A stretch of 64,000 nt of DNA from Novosphingobium rosa NBRC 15208 (GTDB lineage: Bacteria; Pseudomonadota; Alphaproteobacteria; Sphingomonadales; Sphingomonadaceae), in the NCBI RefSeq assembly GCF_001598555.1, contig NZ_BCZE01000038.1, positions 1 to 64,000 on the forward strand. The letters run 5' to 3'. Below are positions 25,583-33,563 of this stretch, in pieces; positions within the stretch are counted from its first letter, which is position 1, and each line of letters starts with the position of its first letter. The notes below the pieces were generated by a model. That model did no database searches. It was not told the DNA's origin and was given only the letters and a program-made list of their open reading frames with translations. The position numbers and the translations under genes were made by a program.

Positions 25583-26506
25583 TCACACCGCTTGCATGCG
25601 CCATTGGCTGGGCGTCATGCCGAAACGCCGGCGGAAGCAGCGGGCAAAGAAGCTGGGATCGGAAAAGCCGATGTCGAACGCGATCTGGGTCACGCTGGAG
25701 GCAGGATGGCTGCGCAGCATCTGCGCCGCGCGTTGCAGGCGCTGCTGCGTGATGAAGCCGGTGGGGCTGCCGCCGATATGGCGGGCGAAGGCCTTCTGAA
25801 CCGCGCGCGGCGACAGGCCGGTGGCCTGAGCGATGCTGGCGGTGCCCAGTTCCGGATCGTGCAGATGGGCCAGCGCGAATTCCACCGGCCCGCGCGACAG
25901 GGTCTCTGGCCGGGTTTTCTCGCTCAGGCAGGCGATGCGGGCCAGGCTGATCAGCACCGTGTCGAGATTGCGGTCAAGGTCATGCATATGGTCGCGCTCG
26001 TCCCACACGCCGCCCAGCAGGCGGCCCAGCAGCCGGACATTCGGATCCTTGCCGTCCAGGCGGCGCGAGCACCAGTTGTGCCGGGATGCGACATCGCCCA
26101 GCAGCGAGATCGGCATGTTGAGGATCAGGCAGTCATTCGCATCGGAAATGTCGATGTCATAAGGCGTGTCTTCCTCCGCGATCAGCACGTCGCCGGCGCT
26201 GGCATATTCGACGCGCCCGCGTTGATGCATCATCATCCGCCCGCGCCGCTGCAGATGAAAGACGAGCATACGTTCCCCCGCGCTTTCATGCGCGCGGCTG
26301 ACCCTTGACCGGCTGCTGAGCGCGCGGGCAATCCCCAGCCGCCCCACAGACCAGCGCGCCAGATCGGCCTGAATGCTGGAGGGCGCCTCGACGACCATGC
26401 CGGGAAAGGTTTCGGCAATCAGGCTGCGCCAGAAGTCCTGTCGGCGCTCCGGCGGAAGAAGGCGTGTGGTGAACAATTCCACCAGGGGCATGGCCTGCCC
26501 GCTCAT
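25583..26506 (-). CDS. AraC-family transcriptional regulator
   Basis: 307 aa. The N-terminal part (about 20-190) resembles the AraC-binding-like ligand domain seen in regulators of aromatic catabolism. The C-terminal AraC/XylS domain (about 205-305) has two helix-turn-helices: GTASIAQATGLSPRAVQKAF and the signature VTQIAFDIGFSDPSFFARCFRRRFGMTPSQWR (in outline IAFDIGFSDPSFFARCFRRR). Starts at the ATG at 26504-26506; Met6 is an alternative. Same strand as, and 127 nt upstream of, the TonB-ADH-esterase-ALDH operon, which it most likely activates. Confidence 0.9.
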   Translation of the reverse strand: MSGQAMPLVELFTTRLLPPERRQDFWRSLIAETFPGMVVEAPSSIQADLARWSVGRLGIARALSSRSRVSRAHESAGERMLVFHLQRRGRMMMHQRGRVEYASAGDVLIAEEDTPYDIDISDANDCLILNMPISLLGDVASRHNWCSRRLDGKDPNVRLLGRLLGGVWDERDHMHDLDRNLDTVLISLARIACLSEKTRPETLSRGPVEFALAHLHDPELGTASIAQATGLSPRAVQKAFARHIGGSPTGFITQQRLQRAAQMLRSHPASSVTQIAFDIGFSDPSFFARCFRRRFGMTPSQWRMQAV

Positions 26507-26869
26507 ATATCAACCGCACCGTGTGAGTGCCTCATGACCCCCGCCCCCTCAGGCTGATCTTTCATCGTTGGGCGTGACCCGCCTTGGTCGCCGCCACGCT
26601 TATCTTATCATCGCCGCCTGACTTTTGAAGTCCCATTCGGCGTGTTGCTTTGGCGCAATCCCATCCGATGTATCGCGCAGCACATTCGATGAACGGAATG
26701 AAGGTTATGGGCTCCAGCGGTCGCGATCGCTCCATGGCTGGAAGGTTGCGAACGCCGGAACGGCAGCTACCAAACCTTAAATGGTATATTGCAGCCTACC
26801 CTTCAGGGTCGGGCGGCGTAGCGTCCTGGCCCGTCATCGCTGATCCCGGTCATGCCGGGCGTTTGCTTT
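26507..26869. other. 363-base gene-free region between AraC and ROK genes
   Basis: No coding gene supported. It contains the inverted repeat TACCA (26768-26772) / TGGTA (26782-26786) inside a short AT-rich patch, and a small hairpin CCCGG-N5-CCGGG near 26850 followed by a T-rich stretch on the plus strand. The AraC gene promoter must lie near 26510-26600. A plus-strand frame at 26650 has no features of a real protein. Confidence 0.4.
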
Positions 26870-28021
26870 TCAAGCATAATATCCTGCCCGTAACGGGATC
26901 GCCGCGGCCCCGACCGCCGCCGAGCGCGAGGTGACCTCAGCGGCCACGGCCCTTGACATGGGAGGCCCCGCATTGCGCCGATGCGGCATGATGTCCTCTG
27001 CCCAGCGGATGCTCTGGGCGATGCGCTGGGCGAGGGTGGGCGGCAAGCGCCCGCCCAGCACCACCGCCTCGCAATCGAGCACCTGCCGGAACATCGAGGC
27101 CAGAAAGGAAAAGGAGGGTTCGGCCCAGGCGACCCATGAGGAGATGCCCGGCCAGTCATCCCGGTAGCGCTGGACCAGATCGCTCACATCCCGGGTCTCG
27201 ATTCCTTCGCGGGCGAGGGCCGCGCGCAGGGATTCCAGATTGGGCACCGGCAGCCCGGCGAATTTGTCGAGCATGCCGGCGATTTCGCCCGCATTGCCAA
27301 AGCGCCCGCGATGGAGTTCGCCATTCAGGATCAGCCCCGCGCCCAGCCCATGGGCGACGTTGATGTAGGCAAAGCTTTCCGCCCAGCGGCCCACGCCCAG
27401 CAGGCGCTCCCCCACGGCGGCGGCGCTGGCAATGTTCTCCACCACGACATCGAGGCCGATGCGCGCCTCGGCGATGGCCTGAATGTCCTTGAGGGCCCAA
27501 CTGTCGAGCGGCGCCGCCGGGTTCATCTTTGCACCGTCGCCGGTGAAGAAGCCGGCAAAGGCAATGCCCAGGCCGAAGATGGCATCCGGCTCGAAGCCGT
27601 GCCCTTCCTCAGCGATAAAGCGCGCGAGTTGCTCCAGCACCGCCTCGCATTCCATGCCTTCTACCGTGACATCGCGGGTGGCGCGGACCTCTCCGGAAAA
27701 ATCGAGCAGCACGGCCTCGGCGAAATCGGTCATCACCGACAGGCCCACCGTGCCCAGCGCACCGGCGCGCAGCCGCACCATCGTGCTGGGCTTGCCGGGG
27801 CCATGCGCGACGCTTTCGCCAAGATCGATCAGCCCGCGCGCGGCCAGATCCTCGGTGGCGCGGAACACCGCCGTGCCCGACAGGCCGGTAAGCCGGATCA
27901 GATCGGAGCGCGAGACCGCCCCCTCGCGCCGGATCAGGCTGAGCACCAGCCTCTCACGCTCGGTCACCGTGGCGAGGCGCACGGGGCGGAAGCGTTTGTC
28001 GCGTATGGAATCCTTGATCAT
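26870..28021 (-). CDS. ROK-family transcriptional regulator
   Basis: 383 aa. The N-terminal winged helix-turn-helix (about 20-75; ERLVLSLIRREGAVSRSDLIRLTGLSGTAV in outline) is followed by a ROK sugar-kinase-like domain with FGLGIAFAG, VVENIASAAAVGE and NVAHGLGAGLILNGEL. The canonical ROK zinc site (GHxxxxxxxxxCxCGxxGCxE) is not seen: after GRFGNAGEIAGML the cysteines are absent, so this is a zinc-less variant. ROK repressors usually respond to sugars. The gene lies 72 nt upstream of nothing on its own strand except, further upstream, the secreted-protein/TonB pair, whose 3' end (28093) faces its start. It may control that pair or the distant MFS gene. Confidence 0.85.
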   Translation of the reverse strand: MIKDSIRDKRFRPVRLATVTERERLVLSLIRREGAVSRSDLIRLTGLSGTAVFRATEDLAARGLIDLGESVAHGPGKPSTMVRLRAGALGTVGLSVMTDFAEAVLLDFSGEVRATRDVTVEGMECEAVLEQLARFIAEEGHGFEPDAIFGLGIAFAGFFTGDGAKMNPAAPLDSWALKDIQAIAEARIGLDVVVENIASAAAVGERLLGVGRWAESFAYINVAHGLGAGLILNGELHRGRFGNAGEIAGMLDKFAGLPVPNLESLRAALAREGIETRDVSDLVQRYRDDWPGISSWVAWAEPSFSFLASMFRQVLDCEAVVLGGRLPPTLAQRIAQSIRWAEDIMPHRRNAGPPMSRAVAAEVTSRSAAVGAAAIPLRAGYYA

Positions 28022-28092
28022 GCAGGGGCTTATAGCGCCAAACCGGCGTGGAAAAAGTTCATTTCATGCGGAGCCATATTATTCTTCCCCTG

Positions 28093-29262
28093 TCAGTCGC
28101 TGCTGGCCGTCAGGGAGGGTGTTGCCGCAGCATGCACCAGCGGAAATTCGGTGCGCGATGTCGGGACAATCGTGCCATCGGGCATGCGCGGCGCTTCCGT
28201 GGGGGAGAGCAGCAGGCCATCGTCACGATCATAGCGGAAGGTTTCGATCACGGTGCCGGTGGTCACCTTGATCACGCCATGCTCCAGATCGTCGCTGACC
28301 TGAACGGTCTGAGGGGCATGGCCATCGCAAGAGACGCTCGCGCCTGAGGCGAAACCTTGCGCCACAGGGCGGATCAGGCAGGTGCCGCCGGGCAGGTCCG
28401 TCGCCAGTTTCAGCCAGCCTTCGGGTGTGATCGTCTGAGTGTAGGCCGGGCGCCCGCGATTGTCGATCGTGGTGAAGGGTTCGCCGGGAGTGTAGTCGTG
28501 GGCAGGCAGGTGAAAACCGGTGGCGCCGGCCTGATTGTGCTGAAGCAGGCCCTGAGGGCTGATATAGTAATGGCCGATCTGTGTGCCGATGTTGAAGGGC
28601 CAGCGCAGATGCATATGCATATGCGGCGGGGAGTCCTTGTGGCCATGGGGCTCGTTGGTGTCGAAACCCATGATTTCGATCACGCCCAGCCCCTCGCGCG
28701 CGACATGCTCGCCAAGACCGATTTCGCGGATGGCCTCGCGTTCGGCGAATTCCAGCACATTGGCCGCCTCGCGCTGGATCCGGGGCAGGGGCTTTCCGGC
28801 ATAATCGCCCGCCAGACGGGCCGGATCGGCATGCTCGAAGCGCAGCACCATGCCGGGCTCGACGATATGGGTGGAGAACTCCCCGGTATCGATCAGGTTG
28901 CTGCGCAAAGGCGCCAGCGTCACCATCAGGCGGTTGCCTTCGCGGTGGAAAGGCAGATCCGTGGTTTCCAGCAGCACGCGGCGCACGCCGGGCTGACTGT
29001 CAAACGCCAGTTCGAGCGAGCGCAGGACAGGCACGCGCAACTCCACCAGCGTTTCGCGGGCATTGTCGCGCTCGAAGCCCGGATCATGGCCGATCACGCA
29101 GGCCGGGCAGCTCGCTGGGTCCAGCACGGCTGCCGGGCCGTGTGTCGGCTTGTCCTTCACGAATTTCAGCACGAGATGGACCAGCGGCGCGTCTGCCTGA
29201 ACCGGCGCGGCGAGGGTGAGCGCCGCAAGAGCGCCCGCCAGCAGGAGGGATCGTTTCATCAT
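28093..29262 (-). CDS. secreted protein with CxxC and HxH-HMHMH motifs, function unknown
   Basis: 389-aa protein I do not recognise. It has a clear signal peptide (MMKRSLLLAGALAAL..., cleavage near residue 23, PVQADA). The mature part begins with a CPAC pair (Cys52, Cys55) in DPASCPACVIGHD and has a dense histidine block, HGHKDSPPHMHMHLRW (206-221), preceding NIGTQIGHYYISPQGLLQHNQ. The arrangement suggests a metal-binding, largely beta (cupin-like?) domain; that is inference. A second hydrophilic half holds a single distal Cys pair. It begins 11 nt after the stop of the large TonB receptor with GAGGGAT upstream of tandem ATGs, so the two form an operon. Its partnership suggests binding, processing or release of the receptor's ligand in the periplasm or outside. 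Confidence 0.75.
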   Translation of the reverse strand: MMKRSLLLAGALAALTLAAPVQADAPLVHLVLKFVKDKPTHGPAAVLDPASCPACVIGHDPGFERDNARETLVELRVPVLRSLELAFDSQPGVRRVLLETTDLPFHREGNRLMVTLAPLRSNLIDTGEFSTHIVEPGMVLRFEHADPARLAGDYAGKPLPRIQREAANVLEFAEREAIREIGLGEHVAREGLGVIEIMGFDTNEPHGHKDSPPHMHMHLRWPFNIGTQIGHYYISPQGLLQHNQAGATGFHLPAHDYTPGEPFTTIDNRGRPAYTQTITPEGWLKLATDLPGGTCLIRPVAQGFASGASVSCDGHAPQTVQVSDDLEHGVIKVTTGTVIETFRYDRDDGLLLSPTEAPRMPDGTIVPTSRTEFPLVHAAATPSLTASSD

Positions 29263-29273
29263 GGTTCTATCCC

Positions 29274-32060
29274 TCAGAACTTCATCGTCACGCCGGCCCA
29301 CAGCTGGGTGCCGATGTTGTAATCGTCTGCCGCCAGCTCCTGATGCAGACCCATGGCCGAGCGGAAGCGCTCACCGGTCAGGTTCGAGCCTTCGAAGAGC
29401 AGGGTGACATTGGGGCGCAGCTCATAGCGCGCGGTCAGGTCGAACTGATGGCGGGCCAGCACATAGGTGTCCTGCCAGGTGTAAAGCCCGGTCTGGAACA
29501 GCGTCTTGCCCTGCGCATTGGCCGAGAAGGCCAGCTGGAACTTGCCATAGCTGTAGAACAGCGAGGCATTGGCGATATAGTCGGGCTGGTTGACCAGATT
29601 GCTCAGCTGGCGGGTGGCGCCGGTGCTGTCCAGAATGGTGAAGCGCGTCCACATCTTGGTGACGTTGGCGCTCATGCCGATGGTGCCGAAACGCTCGGGC
29701 AGGATGGGCAGCTTGTCCTTTTGCAGGTTGACCTCAAGCCCGTCGACATGCGCTGAACCGCCATTGGTCATCTGCGTGAAATTGCCGACATAGGTGGCGC
29801 CAGAATAGGCGTAATCGGCGGAATAGGCGCGGTTGTAGAATTCGTCGCGCAGATCCTTGTGGTAATATTGCAGGCTGAGCAGGCTGTGATGGTTGTCGAA
29901 ATAGAGGTCCAGCGCGGCGTCGTAATTGGTGGTGCGGCGCGGCTTGATCGCGGCATTGCCCAAAGTGATGGCGATCTGGCCATTGGCGGGCTGACCCACC
30001 TTGGCCAGCGGGCCATAGGCCGATTGATCGGGGCGGCCCAGCGTCTCGGTGAAGGCGGCATGGGCGATCACATTGTCGCGGATGGCGTAGCTGGCCAGCA
30101 CCGAGGGTAGCCAGGCGTCATAATGCGAATTGGCCGACACCGGGGCATAGGTGCCGTTCGACACCTGTTGCAGGTTCTCGATCTGGTTCCAGGTCCGCTC
30201 GCGGCGCAGGCCTGCCTGTGCCTTGAAGGGCCCGCCATTGTAAACCGCCTGAAGGAAGGCCGCCCCGGTCTGCTCGCGGAAGGAGAAGCCATTGGCGTTG
30301 TTGGCGGTGGTCTCGTCGATGGCGGTGAAGGAGGAGAGGTTGGAGCTCAGGATCGCATTGGCGGCGCTGCGGTCGATCACCGGCACCGATGTGCCCCAGG
30401 AGGGGATGCTCTGGGTGAGCGAGGAGGCGTTGCTCAGGTTGAACTGGGTGGGTGTTTTGGGATCATATTCGACGTAATGCTCGCCATAGCCCGTCTTGTT
30501 CTGGGTGAAGCGCAGACCGGCGCGCAGCCCTAGCCCTTGGTCGCGCGGCCCGGCGTTCCAAGACAGGGTGGGGTGCAGATCGACGATGTTGTTGGTTTCG
30601 TTGAAATCGATATAGCGGACATAGGTGGAGCTGTAGGTCGATGACGCCGCCAGCAGCCCCGGACTATCGAAGGTCAGCGTGGGCACGAAGCCGCTGCTGT
30701 TGTAGCCGGCCGCGATGGTGGGCGTGGTGACCGCCGAGACCGACCCGCTCGCCGCCACCGAATTGTTGGCCGAGTATTTGATCATGTTGCGATAGAGATG
30801 GCCGGTGGCGCGCGAATAGGCCGCGTCCAGATCCAGCTTCAGACTGTCGCTGAGGTCGAGATGGTTCTTCCAGTTGAGGATCAGCGTGCTCTGCTTGATC
30901 GGCTGATAGGTGAGGCCGATCTCCACATCGTTGATCGCATAGCGGCCCGAGGTCGCGGTCTGGTTGGCCGGGGCGCCCGTGCCGGTGGCGCCGGTGCCCG
31001 CGATCTGGCTGGCGCTGCGGGTGACCAGATCCTCATAGCGGGTTTCGGTGCTGGTCGAGCCGTAGTAACCGGCGAAAAGGCTGCTCTTGAAGGTGTTGTC
31101 GGTTTCGAACTCCACCTTGCCCGAGACGCTCCAGTGCTCGAGGTGATCGTCGAAGGAATAGGCCTGAAAGCGGGTGGGCACCGCGCCTGAGGCGGCTTGC
31201 GCCGGTCCGGCCACCGATCGCCCATTGGCGCCGTAATAGGTCCAGCCCGCATTGTTCTGGTTGGTGGCGCCGGGCACGCCGACGGTGCTGCCGTTGGAGG
31301 AGGACCAGGTGTTCTGGTAATCCGCCGCCAAGGTCAGCCCCAGGCGCGAGCCGCCCAGATCGAAACGATCCGAGACGATGGCGCTCAGGCGTTCGGAGGG
31401 ATGGCGGCCACTGATCGAGCCGCCCGAACTGGTGTCCAGCCCGCCCATCGCCGAGACATTGGCGTAGAAGGGTTTCTTGCTGTCGAAGGCGCTGCGGGTC
31501 ACCATATCGATCTGGCCGCCCAGCGCCTGCGGGTCATATTCGGCGGTGACCGATTTCACCACATCGAGGCGGCTCATCAGGCTGGCAGGCAGCAGATTGA
31601 GGTTGAAGGCCCGCGTGATGCTGCCCGAGGAGAGGGCAGCGGTGTCGATCGAGGCAATCTCGCTGCCGTCAATGGTGACCAGATTGTATTTGGCATCGAA
31701 GCCGCGGATGGTGGCGCGCTGCACCTCCGAGCGGCCACGGTTGTTGTCGGTGAGCAGATTGACCGAAACGCCGGGGATGCGGCGCGCGGCCTCGACCACG
31801 GTGGTGTCGGGCAGACGGCCAATATCATCCTGCGTGATCGAATCCTTGATGGTGAGCGAGCGCGCCTTTTCATCGATGGCCGCGCGCTGCGCCTTGCGGG
31901 CGCCGGTGACGACAATGTCCCCAGCAGCCGAGGCGCCCGATGCTGGCGCGGCAGCGGGCGTTGCATCCGCGCCAGCCCGGGCTTGCCCCACCTGCAGGGC
32001 CAGAGCCGCCATCATCGCCACCCCATAGGAAAGTGACCGCTTGGAAATCCTGTCGTTCAT
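29274..32060 (-). CDS. large TonB-dependent receptor (TIGR01782-like)
   Basis: 928 aa, longer than siderophore receptors (about 700-750) and typical of the Caulobacter/sphingomonad/Xanthomonas carbohydrate-utilisation class. Signal peptide (residues 1-29), TonB box-like GDIVVTGARKAQ, plug with IGRLPDTTVVEAARRIPGVSV, ATIRGFDAKYNLVTIDG and DPQALGGQIDMVT; barrel end GTQLWAGVTMKF. The IGRLPD...EAxxRIPGVxV pattern is diagnostic of the class. Starts at the ATG at 32058-32060. Translated just before the secreted His/Cys protein. Divergent from an MFS carrier across a region with a 7-bp inverted repeat, which suggests joint regulation. Confidence 0.9.
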   Translation of the reverse strand: MNDRISKRSLSYGVAMMAALALQVGQARAGADATPAAAPASGASAAGDIVVTGARKAQRAAIDEKARSLTIKDSITQDDIGRLPDTTVVEAARRIPGVSVNLLTDNNRGRSEVQRATIRGFDAKYNLVTIDGSEIASIDTAALSSGSITRAFNLNLLPASLMSRLDVVKSVTAEYDPQALGGQIDMVTRSAFDSKKPFYANVSAMGGLDTSSGGSISGRHPSERLSAIVSDRFDLGGSRLGLTLAADYQNTWSSSNGSTVGVPGATNQNNAGWTYYGANGRSVAGPAQAASGAVPTRFQAYSFDDHLEHWSVSGKVEFETDNTFKSSLFAGYYGSTSTETRYEDLVTRSASQIAGTGATGTGAPANQTATSGRYAINDVEIGLTYQPIKQSTLILNWKNHLDLSDSLKLDLDAAYSRATGHLYRNMIKYSANNSVAASGSVSAVTTPTIAAGYNSSGFVPTLTFDSPGLLAASSTYSSTYVRYIDFNETNNIVDLHPTLSWNAGPRDQGLGLRAGLRFTQNKTGYGEHYVEYDPKTPTQFNLSNASSLTQSIPSWGTSVPVIDRSAANAILSSNLSSFTAIDETTANNANGFSFREQTGAAFLQAVYNGGPFKAQAGLRRERTWNQIENLQQVSNGTYAPVSANSHYDAWLPSVLASYAIRDNVIAHAAFTETLGRPDQSAYGPLAKVGQPANGQIAITLGNAAIKPRRTTNYDAALDLYFDNHHSLLSLQYYHKDLRDEFYNRAYSADYAYSGATYVGNFTQMTNGGSAHVDGLEVNLQKDKLPILPERFGTIGMSANVTKMWTRFTILDSTGATRQLSNLVNQPDYIANASLFYSYGKFQLAFSANAQGKTLFQTGLYTWQDTYVLARHQFDLTARYELRPNVTLLFEGSNLTGERFRSAMGLHQELAADDYNIGTQLWAGVTMKF

Positions 32061-32103
32061 TGTTGTGCATGCCCTCAGTGCAATCGCGTTCTGTTGGGCA
32101 TAT

Positions 32104-32122
32104 ATATCATCATGTATGATAT
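32104..32122. promoter_or_regulatory. inverted repeat operator candidate in divergent promoter
   Basis: Perfect 7-bp arms ATATCAT (32104-32110) and ATGATAT (32116-32122) around CATGT, lying in the only AT-rich stretch between the divergent TonB receptor (start 32060) and MFS gene (start 32167). Well placed to control both. The ROK regulator nearby is one candidate binder; unproven. Confidence 0.5.
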
Positions 32123-32166
32123 TATTGTGACAAGCTCCCGTCATAATTCGCGGCTAGAGGCCAACC

Positions 32167-33444
32167 ATGCCGCAGATGCAGAACCCCCCAAGCGGATGGT
32201 TGCGCAACCGGCGCCTCACCCGGCGCCCGATGCTGGCCTATGCCCTGATTTCCGGCGGTCCCGCAGCCATCAGCCCCTTTGCCGCCGTCTGGCTGCACGG
32301 CCATGGCATCGCTCTGCCGATGCTGGGCATCTGCCTTGCCGCGCCCCTGATGGTCCGCCCGATGATCGCCGGTCCTCTGGCTGGCTGGGTGGCGCGTTTC
32401 GGCTCGCCATGGGCGCCGATGGCGATTCTCTGCGCGCTGGTGGCGCTGGTCGCCCTTTGGGGCCTGCAGGGCGTGCCGCTGCCTGCCTGTCTGGCGATCT
32501 GGACCCTGGCCAGTCTGGCCGCGGGGGCCTGCATCCCGATTCTGGATGCAACCATCCTTTCATCCGCACGCGGCGCCTGCGATGCATCCCTGTTGCCCCG
32601 CGCCAAGAGCGTCGGGGCTTTGGCCTTTCTCTCCGCCAGCCTCGCCATTGGTTTCTGCTCGGCCCGCATCGGGCTGACGGCGATCATGCTGTGGGCAGCG
32701 GCCAGCGGCGGCATGGCGGCGCTATACTGTGCCTGCTCCACACTGGGGCGAGGCGAGGGCGCCAAGGCGCCTCTCGATCTTCCCTCCGCGATTGACGCCG
32801 AAGCAAAGCCTACGGGACGGGGCGCGCTGACGCTGGCCCTGTTGGCGGCATCCCTGATCGAGGCATCACACGGGCTGCATGCCGTCGCCATGATCGGCTG
32901 GAGGGCGCGGGGGTTGGGCCCGGAAATCAACAGCGCGCTCTGGGCGACCGGGACATTGTGCGATGTGATCTTTCTGGGGCTGGCCGGGCGGCTGTGCCAC
33001 CGGCTTGGTGCATCGCGCTTGTTGATGCTGGGGGCGGCGGCGGCCATGCTGCGCTGGGCGGGTTTCGCCATGGCGCCGGCCCTGCCATGGCTGTTCGTGC
33101 TGCAAGGGCTGCATGCGCTCAGCTTTACCGCCACCTGTCTCGCCTCGGTGCAGATCGCTCAGGCTTTGGCGCATCGGCGCGGCAAGTTGGGCTATCAGAT
33201 CCTGACCTGGGCGACCTCGACGGGTCTGGCCGGGGGCTTGGCGGTGATCACATCGGGGCCACTCTATGCCCGGTTCGAGGTGCAGGGTTATTGGCTGATG
33301 AGCGCTCTGGCCGCCTTGGGGCTGGCGGTTGCCTGGCTTTTTCATCGCGGATTTTCGCGTGGCGCCCGACTGCCGCGCCGCCTGGGCGTGCAGAGCGTTT
33401 GGCGACGGTATGGGAAGCGCCAGCTATCGCCCATCTCGATCTGA
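32167..33444 (+). CDS. MFS transporter, MFS_1-like (HcaT/nucleoside-symporter-like)
   Basis: 425-aa inner-membrane carrier, about 12 hydrophobic helices, with a basic C-terminal tail. PMLAYALISGGPAAISPFAAVWLHGHG (outline: ISPFAAVWLHGHG) at the N-terminus and GCAIPILDATIL-like helix 4 (GACIPILDATIL) match the HcaT/YwbF-type MFS_1-like branch. Motif A is weak (PLAGWVARFGSPW). It starts at the ATG at 32167, about 45 nt downstream of an inverted repeat shared with the divergent TonB gene. Probably carries the compound imported by that receptor across the inner membrane. Confidence 0.8.
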   Translation: MPQMQNPPSGWLRNRRLTRRPMLAYALISGGPAAISPFAAVWLHGHGIALPMLGICLAAPLMVRPMIAGPLAGWVARFGSPWAPMAILCALVALVALWGLQGVPLPACLAIWTLASLAAGACIPILDATILSSARGACDASLLPRAKSVGALAFLSASLAIGFCSARIGLTAIMLWAAASGGMAALYCACSTLGRGEGAKAPLDLPSAIDAEAKPTGRGALTLALLAASLIEASHGLHAVAMIGWRARGLGPEINSALWATGTLCDVIFLGLAGRLCHRLGASRLLMLGAAAAMLRWAGFAMAPALPWLFVLQGLHALSFTATCLASVQIAQALAHRRGKLGYQILTWATSTGLAGGLAVITSGPLYARFEVQGYWLMSALAALGLAVAWLFHRGFSRGARLPRRLGVQSVWRRYGKRQLSPISI

Positions 33445-33563
33445 AGTCCACTGCATTCGTTCCGTGGACCCTTTGAAGGGGGTTCTCATCTCCCGATGAA
33501 TGGAAGGGCGGCTTTGTTGGCGGCTGCCTTCGTGGGCGAGACCATGAGTGTTCCGGAACTGCG
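33445..33563. terminator. convergent intergenic region with weak stem
   Basis: 119 bases between convergent stops. GTCCAC (33446-33451) and GTGGAC (33474-33479) can pair around a 22-nt loop, followed by CCTTT on the plus strand. Weak as a terminator; nothing else seen. Confidence 0.3.

Noticed and set aside
26840..26875. Plus-strand terminator-like hairpin near the ROK stop
   Set aside because: No plus-strand gene ends upstream, and the stem is only 5 bp.
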